Assembly (NCBI RefSeq): GCF_016864375.1
Contig: NZ_CP069355.1
Coordinates: 496,001 to 560,000 of the forward strand
Direction: 5' to 3'
DNA length: 64,000 nt
Origin: Microvirga sp. VF16
GTDB lineage: Bacteria; Pseudomonadota; Alphaproteobacteria; Rhizobiales; Beijerinckiaceae
Part shown: positions 1 to 8,842 of the stretch, piece by piece
Layout: each line of letters opens with the position of its first letter
Numbering within the stretch: the stretch's first letter is position 1
Program-made: the position numbers and the translations under genes
The notes under the pieces: generated by a model
Seen by the model: only the letters and a program-made list of their open reading frames with translations
Told to the model about the DNA's origin: nothing
Database searches by the model: none

Positions 1-401
1 TGATCGACAGGAGCCAGACCAATCGTGAGGCAATCCTGTCTTGTGACACGACGAACCGACTTCAGGACCGATCCCGACGTCAGCTGAAGCCGATCCGCAT
101 CCGTCAAAGTCGCTACCTCACGGACGGATGTATTTGACAAGGCGTTTTCAACATCGGTGGGAGCATTCTACTTATCGTCTGGTGGCCTAAGGCGGGCACT
201 GTCTACGTGTTGACCGGCAGAAACTGGGTTTGAGCGCCGCATCGCGTGACGAGGGCTCGCCAGTCTACCTGGGCAACGAGAGTGCGTACGGTACTTCCCC
301 TACCGGCGAGTGGATCGGCAGGGCTGGTTCTGCTATCGTTGACGGGCTCGGGTGCCCCGGAGCGAAGAGCAGGGCGTGAGGTTGCAACCCTGCCGCGCAG
401 C
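1..401. other. No gene recognised; 3' flank of IS110
   Basis: I see no convincing coding region here. The stretch lies downstream of the minus-strand IS110 transposase and probably contains its short right-hand non-coding end. No clear repeat, hairpin or promoter stood out. Confidence 0.4.
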
Positions 402-1634
402 TTAGGATCGTTGCACCTCATTGGCGGCACCCGAGCACCCTTTCGGGTTTCGCTGTTTCCAGCTGGCCACAAAGCGCCGGTAGGCTTCTTCGGCCTCACC
501 GACCATCTCTCGCTCCGCCTCACGCACCGCCTTGTGGCTGTACGCGGCAGCGGGTCCTTTTTGCCTGCCACCGCGGCGCGATGGATACCCCGCTGCCAGT
601 TCGAGATGTCGGATTTTCCACTGCAGCAGCGCCGGCCGGCTCCAGGTGTAGTCCTCGTCCTTGCTCAGCATATGCCAGACGATGACCGCCAGCTTGCGTG
701 CCGTTGCCACGGCTGCCACAGACTTGCCGCGCTTGTTCCTGATGCGCACGAAGAAGGCCCACAGTGGGCCAGGCACGCCGGAGATCACCCAAGCTGCTTC
801 AACCAGCATTGAGCGGGCGTGGGCCCGTCCCTGTTTGCTGATGCGGCCATGGTAAGCGGGCTTATCACCCGACTGCCGCACCTTCGGATTGAGGCCGAAG
901 TAGCTCACCAGCTTCGGCGGCGACGAGAAGCGCTTGATGTCACCGATCGCCGCCAGAACGCTCATAGCCACCGTGACGTTGACTCCTGTGATGGTCATCA
1001 GTCGCCTGACCTGCGGATCGTCGAGCGCCTTCTCGGCAAGGCTCTTGTCCAGTTCGGCAAGCTCAGCGCCAAGACGATCCAGCTCACCGGCATGGCGCAG
1101 GATCACACGGCGCTGATCTTCGGCGAGCGGGAGGGCTTCCAACCAAGCCCTCCCGCGTTTCGAGAACAGGCTGCCTTGATAGGGTGGGATCAGGTGAGCA
1201 TGCAGAACCGCGTGGATGCGGTTCTTGAGGCGCGTCATCTGCGCGACCAGCTGGGTGCGTTCCGCCGCGACACGGCGGCGGGCCTCGGTCTCCTCATCCG
1301 GCATCCAGACCTCAGGCAGGAACCCGCTCGCATGGAGCTTCGCCAGCGTCCACGCATCGATCTTGTCGGTCTTGACCTTAGCCCAGGCGATCGCCCGCAC
1401 CAGGTTGGGGTTGGCGATCACCACGCGCGCCACGAACGGCGACAGCAGGCGCACGATGGCGCTGGTGTTGCCGGTCGCCTCCAGGACGACCTCGTCGTCA
1501 GGCCTCAGGGGCTGGGCGAACCGCAGCAAGCGGCTGCGGTCGAGATCGACCTTGCCGGCATCCCGGAGTGTCCCATTCTCCACGATGGCCATCTGGGCAA
1601 AGGACCGATGAACATCGAGAGCAATGATCCTCAT
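402..1634 (-). CDS. IS110 family transposase
   Basis: This 410-residue DEDD transposase catalyses cut/copy-and-paste movement of an IS110-type element. The N-terminal RuvC-like domain carries IALDVH (residues 4-9), the EATGN glutamate and the TDKIDAW aspartate. The C-terminal Transposase_20 domain starts at MTITGVNVTVA and holds the conserved serine in GRISKQGRAHAR. I chose the ATG at 1634 because AGGAG lies just upstream and the family begins MRIIALDVH; a longer reading frame would add 26 unrelated residues. It appears intact. An IS6 remnant lies immediately upstream, so this element probably landed in older IS debris. It is unlike the degenerate IS110 piece at 17.5-17.9 kb. Confidence 0.93.
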   Translation of the reverse strand: MRIIALDVHRSFAQMAIVENGTLRDAGKVDLDRSRLLRFAQPLRPDDEVVLEATGNTSAIVRLLSPFVARVVIANPNLVRAIAWAKVKTDKIDAWTLAKLHASGFLPEVWMPDEETEARRRVAAERTQLVAQMTRLKNRIHAVLHAHLIPPYQGSLFSKRGRAWLEALPLAEDQRRVILRHAGELDRLGAELAELDKSLAEKALDDPQVRRLMTITGVNVTVAMSVLAAIGDIKRFSSPPKLVSYFGLNPKVRQSGDKPAYHGRISKQGRAHARSMLVEAAWVISGVPGPLWAFFVRIRNKRGKSVAAVATARKLAVIVWHMLSKDEDYTWSRPALLQWKIRHLELAAGYPSRRGGRQKGPAAAYSHKAVREAEREMVGEAEEAYRRFVASWKQRNPKGCSGAANEVQRS

Positions 1635-1853
1635 CTCCGGCTCCTGTTCGGTTGCATACCCTCGGGAGCCAGCGGGCCACACGACAACGACGGAGCCGCG
1701 CTCGCAGCGCACCCGGGCCAGTCGAAGGGGCGGCCAGATAACAACACGAGCTCTCAGCTCAGAGATACTTTCGGCCTGCCCACCTTACGTGCTCCCGACA
1801 CCCCTATCCCGGTACGCCGAGGATACCTGATCCGTCAGCCTTCAGAAACCTGA
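1635..1853 (-). ncRNA. IS110 5' non-coding end, candidate bridge RNA
   Basis: About 220 bases without a gene separate the IS110 start codon from the neighbouring IS6 remnant. IS110-group elements are known to express a structured bridge RNA from the non-coding end upstream of the transposase. The position and length fit, but I have not folded the sequence and cannot point to the target- and donor-binding loops, so this is an inference from family knowledge. Confidence 0.35.
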
Positions 1854-2078
1854 TTGGAGGTGTCGCGCCTGTTCATGCCCGATAACAACCGCATCGAACA
1901 GGATCATCGCGCTATCAAGCGGCGGATCCGCCCGATGATGGGGTTCAAGTCCGCTGACAGTGCCCGCGTGATCCTGGGGGGGATCGAGTTGATCGACATG
2001 ATGTGCAAACACCAGGCGAAGTATGCCTGCAATCAGCAGCTATCCCTTGCGGATCAGTTCGAGCAGCTCGCTGCATAA
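1854..2078 (+). pseudogene. IS6 family transposase, C-terminal fragment
   Basis: The reading frame encodes NNRIEQDHRAIKRRIRPM followed by GFKSADSARVILGGIELI and QARYA-like residues, the C-terminal end of IS6/IS26-type transposases and includes the catalytic glutamate region. The first two thirds of the protein are missing. The truncation point abuts the IS110 non-coding end. A TTTGCGACAG stretch near 2121, resembling an IS6 terminal repeat, may mark the surviving end of the element. Confidence 0.8.
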
Positions 2079-2278
2079 AAGCAACTGGGGAATGTTCCCA
2101 TTTCGTCGGCTCAAGTCTGGATTTGCGACAGATCCGACATGGTTGGCATTCCGGCTTTAGCCGGAATGCAGGAGCCGTCGGTCCGCCAGAGGCGACCCCT
2201 TCTTCAGTGGCGAAGTCGAGTTCGGCAAGGCGGTCCATTCTGGCAGACTGAACCGGGCGAACTCGTCGACGGGGCAGC

Positions 2279-3703
2279 TCATGACGGGCGACCTCTGTCG
2301 GTGACCTCGATAAGGTCGATGACGGGCGACAGTTCCTTGAGATCAGCGAGACCCAGAAGAAGATGTTGCAGCCTAGCGGCGTCTTTGGCGCCGAGCGTCG
2401 GCTCAAGGCAGGACGCGAACTTCTTTTCCAGGCCGCCGACCGGCCAAGGGCTACTCACGCCTCCACAGGCTACGGGAACCCGTCGTTCGACTGACCATCC
2501 TGTCGCCGTACGAATGCGAACTGCAGACATTGACTTCCGCTCGTCACTGAAGTGACGCCTCTGCGCTTCCTCGTCGACCCGCAGGGTGACCTTGTCAGCG
2601 ATCGCGTGTAGTCGCGGGTCGGATAGGGTCTGGCGCGAATACCAGTCGGGGCCTTTCGGCAGGCCGGCTACGATGGCAGCGACGCCCCAAGGCACGCTGA
2701 ACTCGGCGTCGATCATGGATGCAGGCCGGCGGTCGGCGAAGTTCTCGACGACCTCGGCGAAGGTGGCGACTTCGATCTCGAGGATGTCTTCTGCCCGGAT
2801 GGACTGGTCCGCAACGGCGTCCTCGAGAGCTTCCAACGCGGCATGCAGCCAACGACAGGCAGGGTAGGGCTTGAGGCTGACCTCCTCGATCGTCCATCGC
2901 GATCCGAGGCGATCAGTCAGGAGATCGAAGTCGCACCTGTCGGATCCCGCCATGATCCAGAAACCCTTCTCTCCGTCAAGGATATCCCGGCTTCCCTGCC
3001 AGCCGGCGGCCGCGAGAATGGCTGCGCGGACGCCGGTTTCCGCCGCCGGGGCGACAACGTCCTTCAGGCTGGAGAGCGGACGTGTCGTCCAATTCCACTT
3101 GCGGGCGGCAGGAACGCTCGCGAGGCTGCCCGCAAGGCCGAAGGCGTTCCGAAACGCGGTGAGTTCGAGCCCGAGGAGCTTGCCGGCGGCGACTGCGGCC
3201 CCGAAAGACTGGTGGACGGCAACGCCCCACACTTGCCCGTGCCGTGCCGGCGTCGGCTGGATCGCCTCAATGACGCGGTCGGCGGCCTCATAGCCAGCGA
3301 CAACCGCTGCCAGGAATTCCTTGCCGCTGGAGCCAGCGACCTGCGCCGCGGCGAGAGCGGCCGGAACGATCGTTGAGCCCGGATGCCCCATGCCCTTGCC
3401 GTCTCGCTCGAAGGCGTCGTCGTAATCGAGGGCGTTGGCCTGGACCGCGTTAATGAACGAGGCAAGCGGAGCCGAGGTGCGAAAAGATTGTCCGACCACA
3501 GCGCACTGCGGAGTGCCGCCCCATTGCCTGACGACATCGGCCGTCTGGGCGGCGAGCTCGGTCCGCGATCCCGCTACCATGCAGGCAATATTGTCGGCGA
3601 CGGCATTCAGAACCGCGGCCTGGGCACTGGGCGACACGTCCGCCCACTCAAGACCATGAACGAAGTGGGTGAGACGTGCCGTCGGGCCTTCGAGATTCTT
3701 CAT
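2279..3703 (-). CDS. MmgE/PrpD family protein
   Basis: This 474-residue protein belongs to the MmgE/PrpD (2-methylcitrate dehydratase-like, immune-responsive gene 1) family; members dehydrate or decarboxylate tricarboxylates, but the substrate cannot be read from sequence. Family marks are the ALDYDDAFERDGKGMGHPG stretch near residue 95-115 and the SLKPYPACRWLHAALEAL stretch near 280. The start at 3703 is preceded by a strong AGGAGG; an upstream extension to 3916 shows no family similarity. No citrate-synthase or lyase partner is nearby. The DNA upstream (3704-3985) is cut by an IS66 end, so operon partners may have been lost. Cytoplasmic. Confidence 0.88.
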   Translation of the reverse strand: MKNLEGPTARLTHFVHGLEWADVSPSAQAAVLNAVADNIACMVAGSRTELAAQTADVVRQWGGTPQCAVVGQSFRTSAPLASFINAVQANALDYDDAFERDGKGMGHPGSTIVPAALAAAQVAGSSGKEFLAAVVAGYEAADRVIEAIQPTPARHGQVWGVAVHQSFGAAVAAGKLLGLELTAFRNAFGLAGSLASVPAARKWNWTTRPLSSLKDVVAPAAETGVRAAILAAAGWQGSRDILDGEKGFWIMAGSDRCDFDLLTDRLGSRWTIEEVSLKPYPACRWLHAALEALEDAVADQSIRAEDILEIEVATFAEVVENFADRRPASMIDAEFSVPWGVAAIVAGLPKGPDWYSRQTLSDPRLHAIADKVTLRVDEEAQRRHFSDERKSMSAVRIRTATGWSVERRVPVACGGVSSPWPVGGLEKKFASCLEPTLGAKDAARLQHLLLGLADLKELSPVIDLIEVTDRGRPS

Positions 3704-4043
3704 GAGGCATTTCCTCCTGTCCAGTAGCCGCTTGTCGATGTAGTGTGGATCGTCTAACGAATCAGAGGCGAGCGAATTTAGGCATCCCGCGCAGGCTGAT
3801 GGCGAAATGGATTTTCCGTTGAGAGCCGTCCGCAGGGCGCAGGTCATGTCGAACCGCGCCCTGAGATCTCCCGTTGCGGATGGCGATAGCATGCGGGTCA
3901 AATTGAGCGAGTGCAATGCATCGAAACCGCGTGTCTAGAATTCTCACCAATAGTCCGCTATAAGTGGTGATGAGTTGGCCTTGTCGTAAGCATCCGCCGA
4001 GGGCCGCCTTGCGGAACTGATCGCTTCCGCGCTGACTGTCGAT

Positions 4044-4430
4044 ATGGATATCCGTACTGACAGTCATCCCATCAGTCGCCTTGAGATCATCGACACCGGC
4101 CGGCGCTGGCGCTGGTCCGAGAGCGAGAAGGTGCGCATCGTTGAGGAGGGCCTGTCGGCTCCCCGCCTGGCCTCGGCCACCGCGCGCCGGCACGGCATCT
4201 CGAACCAGCTCCTGTTGGCCTGGCGCAAGGGCTATCGTGAGGGGCGGATCGGTGACGATCCGGGATTCGTGCCGGCCCGGATCGTGCCGGATCCGCCGAA
4301 GACCAAGCCAGAGCCCGTCTGTCACCCCATCGAGATCGTCAGCCCAAACGGCTGGCATGTCCTGGTGAACCGGAATTTCGATGAGCAGATGCTCGGGCGG
4401 GTTCTGCGCCTCCTGGAGGGATTGCGATGA
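4044..4430 (+). CDS. tnpA: IS66 accessory protein TnpA
   Basis: This 128-residue protein is the IS66 TnpA accessory factor, with a helix-turn-helix built around WSESEKVRIVEEGL and ASATARRHGISNQLLLAWRK (residues about 22-60) and a C-terminal IEIVSPNGWHVLVN strand region. Its exact role in IS66 transposition is unclear in the family. It is followed by tnpB with an ATGA overlap at 4427-4430. It is complete, but the element is truncated just downstream, so it is unlikely to act in cis. Confidence 0.88.
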   Translation: MDIRTDSHPISRLEIIDTGRRWRWSESEKVRIVEEGLSAPRLASATARRHGISNQLLLAWRKGYREGRIGDDPGFVPARIVPDPPKTKPEPVCHPIEIVSPNGWHVLVNRNFDEQMLGRVLRLLEGLR

Positions 4431-4540
4431 TCCCGGTCCCCACCAGCGTGCGCGTGTGGCTGGCCACCGGCCACACCGATATGAGGAAGGGCTTTCCCGG
4501 TCTGGCCCTGCAGGTACAGGAGATCCTGCGCCGCGATCCG
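4427..4540 (+). pseudogene. tnpB: IS66 TnpB, N-terminal fragment
   Basis: The frame starts MIPVPTSVRVWLATGHTD and runs through GFPGLALQVQEILRRDP, a textbook IS66 TnpB start. At DP the sequence leaves the family and enters the terminal repeat of the outer RIT element. Exactly the same codon is the breakpoint in the unrelated IS66 copy on the other side (13994). Confidence 0.85.
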
Positions 4541-4627
4541 CTCTTATGCGTCGTGGGAGATTATGTGGCGGCGGCAGAGCCGATGGCGGCATCCCAGCGT
4601 TTTGCGGCTCCACGCCGCCACATAATT
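4541..4627. repeat. Left terminal inverted repeat of outer RIT
   Basis: About 86 bases starting CTCTTATGCGTCGT and ending GCCGCCACATAAT are repeated in inverted orientation at 13908-13993 with only a handful of mismatches. Each copy is itself a near-palindrome: ATTATGTGGCGGCG near one edge pairs with CGCCGCCACATAAT at the other. The ritC stop codon (TAA, 4626-4628) lies at the inner edge. Confidence 0.88.
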
Positions 4628-4841
4628 ATAGGCTCTCGAGCAGTTGGAGCACTGCGTCCTTTGCCTTGAACCGAGTGGGCTGCTTGCCCGAGATGGCGGC
4701 GTGGTCGAGACCGCGGCGCATCATCTCGACATCGGCGGCCGCAAAGCGGTGCGTCGTCGCGACCTGCGCATGACCGAGCCAGGCCTGGATGGTGAGCAGG
4801 TCGACACCCGATTGCAGCAGCGTCATGGCGAGGGTGTGCCT
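4626..4841 (-). pseudogene. ritC of outer RIT, C-terminal piece
   Basis: This piece encodes RHTLAMTLLQSGVD, LLTIQAWLGHAQVATTHRF and a tail ending LLESL: the last catalytic Arg/His box, the LGH box and the C-terminus of a tyrosine recombinase. It continues precisely the interrupted gene whose N-terminal piece ends at 10893 with SPHVLRH. The family tyrosine position is F in TTHRF here, so the enzyme may have been impaired before the insertion, or the tyrosine is placed differently. It ends at the inner edge of the left inverted repeat. Confidence 0.82.
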
Positions 4842-5030
4842 GCTATGTCTTGATCGATATAGGCGGCATTGGACTAACCCGCTCCGCAATGGCGGAGCGG
4901 CAAGGAAGGTGTAGCCGGCGGCGCAATCCTGATGCCGTCGTTTGCCGTGGTGGTCATGTGTTCAACAGGCGCCCCAACTGCGCGAGGATCGGCTGTTTGC
5001 AGCCCATTCCATCGGACAGAGGAGCTTGTC

Positions 5031-5912
5031 ATGACCCAACTTCGCAAGCGCATGAGCGAGGATATGCAGGTGCGCAATCTTTCGCTCAATACCCAGCTCT
5101 CGTATCTGCAGCAGGTGTCGCTGTTTGCGCGTCACTTCGGCAAGTCGCCGGACTTGCTCGGGCGGGAGGAGATTCGGACCTATCAGGTCTATCTGACCAA
5201 CGAGAAGAAGCTGTCGCCCGGCTCGATCCACACCGCCATTGCGGCGCTGCGCTTTCTCTACAGGGTGACGCTCGAGAGAGACTGGGCGCCGGAGGAGGTC
5301 CTGCCGTTTCCCAAGAAGCCACAGAAACTGCCGGTCATCCTCAGTCCGGAGGAAGTGCAGCACTTTCTCGGCTGTGTGCTCGAGCTCAAACACCACGCCA
5401 TCCTGACGACCTGCTATGCTGCCGGTTTGCGCATCTCGGAGGCGGTTCAGCTGAAGCCTACGGACATCGACAGCCAGAGGATGGTCATCCGTGTCGAGCA
5501 GGGCAAAGGCCAGACGGATCGCTATGTCATGCTGTCGCCCAAGCTTCTGGAGATCTTGCGCGACTATTGGAAGGTGCGCCGGCCAAAGGCGTGGCTTTTC
5601 CCCGGCGATCGCGCCGGCGAGCCGATCACCAGGGGTGCGGTGGGGCAAGCCTGCGCGAAAGCGCACGAACTCTCCGGCTTGTCCAAACCAGTGACGCCGC
5701 ACAGCTTGCGGCACGCCTTCGCCGTCCATCTCCTGGAAGCCGGTGCCGATGTGCGCACCATTCAACTACTGCTCGGTCACAGGAGCCTGGCGACCACCGC
5801 CCATTACCTGCGGATCGCCACCAACAAGGTCTGCGCCACGTCGAGCCCGCTCGAGCTCTTGCCGCACCCGGCGCCCACCTTGCCGCCGCCCGTCAAGCTT
5901 CAGTACTTCTGA
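5031..5912 (+). CDS. Tyrosine recombinase of the IS91-type element
   Basis: A 293-residue XerC/D-like recombinase with an N-terminal SAM-like DNA-binding domain (residues about 5-90, starting MTQLRKRMSEDMQVRNLS) and a catalytic domain. Catalytic residues read as R in AAGLRISEA, H-x-x-R in TPHSLRHAFAVHLLEAGAD, H in LLGHRSLATT and the nucleophile Y in AHYLRI. The ATG at 5031 has AGAGGAG seven bases upstream. Such recombinases commonly accompany IS801/IS91-type transposases, 10 bases downstream here, and may resolve or assist transposition intermediates. Intact. Confidence 0.92.
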   Translation: MTQLRKRMSEDMQVRNLSLNTQLSYLQQVSLFARHFGKSPDLLGREEIRTYQVYLTNEKKLSPGSIHTAIAALRFLYRVTLERDWAPEEVLPFPKKPQKLPVILSPEEVQHFLGCVLELKHHAILTTCYAAGLRISEAVQLKPTDIDSQRMVIRVEQGKGQTDRYVMLSPKLLEILRDYWKVRRPKAWLFPGDRAGEPITRGAVGQACAKAHELSGLSKPVTPHSLRHAFAVHLLEAGADVRTIQLLLGHRSLATTAHYLRIATNKVCATSSPLELLPHPAPTLPPPVKLQYF

Positions 5913-5922
5913 GCTCGCGCCG

Positions 5923-7119
5923 ATGGCCCGTTCGGGGCCGGAAGTGGCGGACGTCTTCCGTCGCTACGGCGAGGCCTATCGTGCCCAGCACGCATCGCTG
6001 TCAACTGCCCAGCGCCGCGTCATGACGGCGATCGAACTGTGCCGGACTGCCGCGCTCGGGGGGCACGTCGAAGCGTGCGATCAATGCGGCCACAGGCGGA
6101 TCGCCTTCAACAGCTGCCGCGATAGGCATTGTCCCCGCTGCCAATCCCTGGCCCGTGCGCAATGGCTGGAGGATCGTCGCGCCGAGCTTCTCGACACCCA
6201 GTACTTTCACGTCGTCTTCACGCTGCCGGAGCCCATGGCCGCCATCGCCTATCAGAACAAGGCGCTCGTCTACGGCCTGCTCTTCCGCGCCACCGCCGAG
6301 ACGCTGCGCACCATCGCCGCCGACCCCAAGCATCTGGGCGCCGAGATCGGCTTCTTCGCCGTTCTGCACACCTGGGGGCAAAATTTGCTGCACCATCCCC
6401 ACCTGCACTGCGTCGTCCCGGGTGGCGGGGTCTCGCCGGACGGCACGCGATGGATCGCCTGCAAGCCCGGCTTCTTCCTGCCCGTCCGGGCTCTCTCGCG
6501 CCTGTTCCGGCGATTGTTCCTGGAGCATCTCGAGAAAGCCTTCGACGCCGGCCAACTGCAGTTCTTCTCTGGCTTGCAGGCCTTGAGCGAGCGCGACGCC
6601 TTCCGGCGCTATTTGGCGCCGCTGCGAAAGGCAGAATGGGTCGTCTATGCCAAGCCGCCCTTCGCCGGACCCGAGCAGGTTCTCGACTACGTCGGTCGCT
6701 ACACGCACCGTGTTGCCATCTCCAACAACCGCATCGTCGACATCGAGGACGGTGTGGTGCGTTTCCGCTGGAAAGATTATCGGCACGGCCATCGGCAGAC
6801 GGTCATGACCGTCGCGGCCGGCGAATTCATTCGCCGCTTCCTGCTCCACGTCCTGCCCGAGGGCTTCCATCGCATCCGCTACTACGGCTTTCTCGGCAAT
6901 CGCTATCGCGCGCAAAAGCTCGCGTGCTGTCGTGACCTGCTCGGCATGCCGGTTCCCGAGCCGTCGGAGGGCCGATCCGCCAAGGACTATCGCGACCGCT
7001 ACGAGGACCTCACCGGGCATTCCCTCAGGCAATGCCCGGCCTGTCGTCAAGGGCAGATGGTCATCATCGAAACATTCGATGCCGTCACCGGGCGCCCCCC
7101 ATACCAGGACACGTCATGA
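5923..7119 (+). CDS. IS91 family (IS801-type) transposase
   Basis: A 398-residue rolling-circle transposase. The N-terminus carries a transposase zinc-binding domain, with CDQCG and CRDRHCPRC about residues 47-75. The HUH motif is HPHLHCVV near residue 158, and the nicking tyrosines lie in YVGRYTHRVAISNNRI near residue 255. The C-terminus has a further CPAC motif. I start it at the ATG 5923, giving MARSGPEVADVFRRYG; upstream codons belong to the preceding recombinase in another frame. It appears complete. IS91 elements move by rolling-circle replication and can mobilise adjacent DNA, relevant to the stack of elements here. Confidence 0.93.
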   Translation: MARSGPEVADVFRRYGEAYRAQHASLSTAQRRVMTAIELCRTAALGGHVEACDQCGHRRIAFNSCRDRHCPRCQSLARAQWLEDRRAELLDTQYFHVVFTLPEPMAAIAYQNKALVYGLLFRATAETLRTIAADPKHLGAEIGFFAVLHTWGQNLLHHPHLHCVVPGGGVSPDGTRWIACKPGFFLPVRALSRLFRRLFLEHLEKAFDAGQLQFFSGLQALSERDAFRRYLAPLRKAEWVVYAKPPFAGPEQVLDYVGRYTHRVAISNNRIVDIEDGVVRFRWKDYRHGHRQTVMTVAAGEFIRRFLLHVLPEGFHRIRYYGFLGNRYRAQKLACCRDLLGMPVPEPSEGRSAKDYRDRYEDLTGHSLRQCPACRQGQMVIIETFDAVTGRPPYQDTS

Positions 7120-7482
7120 AAGAAGCGCACCGCTTTCGTCGTCACCGCATTGGACGGGCTCGCTCGGCCGGAAAACCGAGCCGGTCCCATGAACGTGCGT
7201 GCCGTCACGCCTCCCAGCCTGTTCCGGCAAGGCACGGCGTCAATCGGCACCGTTGCCGAAATCGATTTCCGTGTCGGTCCCCTCGCATCCGACGCCGGCA
7301 ATCGCACATCCGCGTGGCACACGCGGTATCCGTTTGTCGGTTGCGTTTCATTAAACGCCCATAGCTCTCGGCCGCCCGTGCCGGCGGCTTAGTCCAACAC
7401 GTTTTTAGCTCACCGTCGCGATCGACCGCAACGCGCGCTCGTCACCCCCCGTTCCGTCGCGACGCCAAGCTAAAAACGCTCT
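7120..7482. other. Non-coding right end of IS91-type element
   Basis: No gene is supported. The stretch holds the 10-bp inverted repeat 7401-7410 / 7468-7477 separated by 57 bases, with a further GC-rich part between, resembling the replication origin or terminus of an IS91-type element. Confidence 0.55.
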
Positions 7483-7517
7483 GCACTATCTACCCCGCCC
7501 GACTATGTCGAGTAGCT
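7483..7517. repeat. Left 35-bp inverted repeat of inner RIT
   Basis: The repeat starts GCACTATCTACC and contains the 11-bp palindromic core CGACTATGTCG at 7500-7510. It matches the reverse complement of 10858-10892 at 34 of 35 positions, the difference being one C/T. Confidence 0.92.
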
Positions 7518-7610
7518 AGAGTTCTGCCCACGATTCCAAGGGTTTATGCGATAGCATGGAGAGATAGTTTGTAGCCCTTCCGGCAATCCAGCTGGGAAAG
7601 GGAGCAAACA

Positions 7611-8842
7611 GTGAAGTGTTTCATCAAAGATAATTTGGCGTTGTCGCGGCTACCAGAAGGCCCGGTGGCGAGCTACATTGTTCCGTTCGCCGAATGGCTC
7701 GGTGCTCGAGGCTACGGTCTTGTTTCCATGAGGAACCAGGTGCTGATGGCGGCAGGCTTCAGCAAATGGCTCGGGCACAAGGGAATTGAGCTAAGCGACA
7801 TCAGTGAAGATCACCCTGGGCGTTATTTGCTGGATCGAACGCAGCGGCCAAAGCTTGGAGATGCCGCCGCTCTTCGACATCTATTAGCTTTTCTGCGAAG
7901 CCAGAGCGCAATCGCAGAAGAGATTGAGGCCGATCACAACCCATCGCCGGTAGAACAACATGTGCAGGCATATGAGCGGCACTTGCAACATGCCCGTGCG
8001 CTATCTCGTCAAACGATCATAAATTACCGGCCAGTTGTCCGGGACTTTCTCAATTTTCGTTTCAGTGATGATGAGGTCTCGCTCGCACAATTGCGTGCCG
8101 TCGACATAACCGATTTCGTGCAAAAGAGGGTTTCGCGTCTCAACATGCGGCGCGCCAAAATCATGACCACCGCACTGCGGTCTTTTCTCTCCTATGCGCG
8201 TTATCGTGGGGACATCACCGCGGACTTGGTCGAAGCGGTTCCGATCGTAGCCAACTGGTCGCTCTCGTCTATTCCTCGTGCGATCGGCCGCGACGAGGTA
8301 ACTCGCTTACTCGCCAGCATCGATCGCGATACGCAGGTCGGGTGCCGCGACTATGCGATGATCCTCGTGTTGGCGCGGTTGGATTGCGGTCGGGTGAGGT
8401 CGTTTCGCTCGAACTCGACGACATCGATTGGGTCGCCGGACAGATCCATGTGCGTGGCAAGAGCGGTCAACGCCACGACCTTCCGTTGCCAGCGGATGTT
8501 GGTGAGGCGATTGCCGACTACCTGCGGAAGGCGCGCCCGCGCAATGCCAGCCGCCGTGTCTTTTTGCGCGACAAAGCTCCGATCTGCGGGTTCAAGGGGC
8601 CGAGTGGACTTGGATCGATCATCCGACGCTCCCTCATGAGGGCCGGCATTGAGTCTCCCACAAAGGGAACGCACCAGTTCCGACACGGCCTGGCCTCAGA
8701 GATGCTGCGTGGCGGCGCCTCGCTGGGTGAGATCGGTGAAGTTCTGGGACACCGTCATCTGCAGACAACGGCGATCTACGCCAAGGTCGACCTCGACGCG
8801 TTGCGAACATTGGCTTTGCCATGGCCGGGAGAAGCCCAATGA
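7611..8842 (+). pseudogene. ritA of inner RIT, frameshifted
   Basis: The gene encodes a tyrosine recombinase of about 410 residues in two frames. The first frame (from the GTG at 7611, preceded by AAAGGGAG) gives the N-terminal core-binding domain up to YAMILVLAR. The second carries GLRSGEVVSLELDD, HQFRHGLASEML and LGHRHLQTTAIYAKV, which are the Arg, His-x-x-Arg and LGH...Y boxes. The break is near 8379, where TTGGATTGCGG appears in place of an expected TTGGGATTGCGG: one G too few. Restoring it gives an uninterrupted family protein, so this may be a very recent mutation or a sequence error. Confidence 0.85.

Larger units (their letters stand above)
3986..4540 (+). mobile_element. IS66-type element, left portion (truncated)
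   Basis: The element begins near 3986 with GTAAGC, the usual IS66 terminus, and contains tnpA and the first 38 codons of tnpB. It stops at 4540/4541, where the 86-bp inverted repeat of the outer RIT element begins. The rest of tnpB, tnpC and the right end are absent. Confidence 0.75.
4842..7482 (+). mobile_element. IS91-type element with accessory tyrosine recombinase
   Basis: This element carries a tyrosine recombinase and a Y1/HUH IS91-type transposase in the same orientation. The left end holds a 9-bp perfect hairpin (CCGCTCCGC at 4879-4887 with GCGGAGCGG at 4892-4900). The right end holds a 10-bp inverted repeat (GTTTTTAGCT at 7401-7410 with AGCTAAAAAC at 7468-7477), consistent with IS91 origin/terminus structures. 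It lies inside ritC of the outer RIT and directly abuts the inner RIT at 7483. Exact ends are my estimate from the interrupted ritC and the 35-bp repeat. Confidence 0.75.

Noticed and set aside
3762..3985. Minus-strand frame ending SLRGMPKFARL as a C-terminal gene fragment
   Set aside because: The sequence is protein-like, but I cannot link it to any family, and it is cut by the IS66 end.
4932..5030. Longer N-terminal start for the IS91-associated recombinase
   Set aside because: The extra 33 codons show no recombinase similarity and the ATG at 5031 has a good ribosome site.
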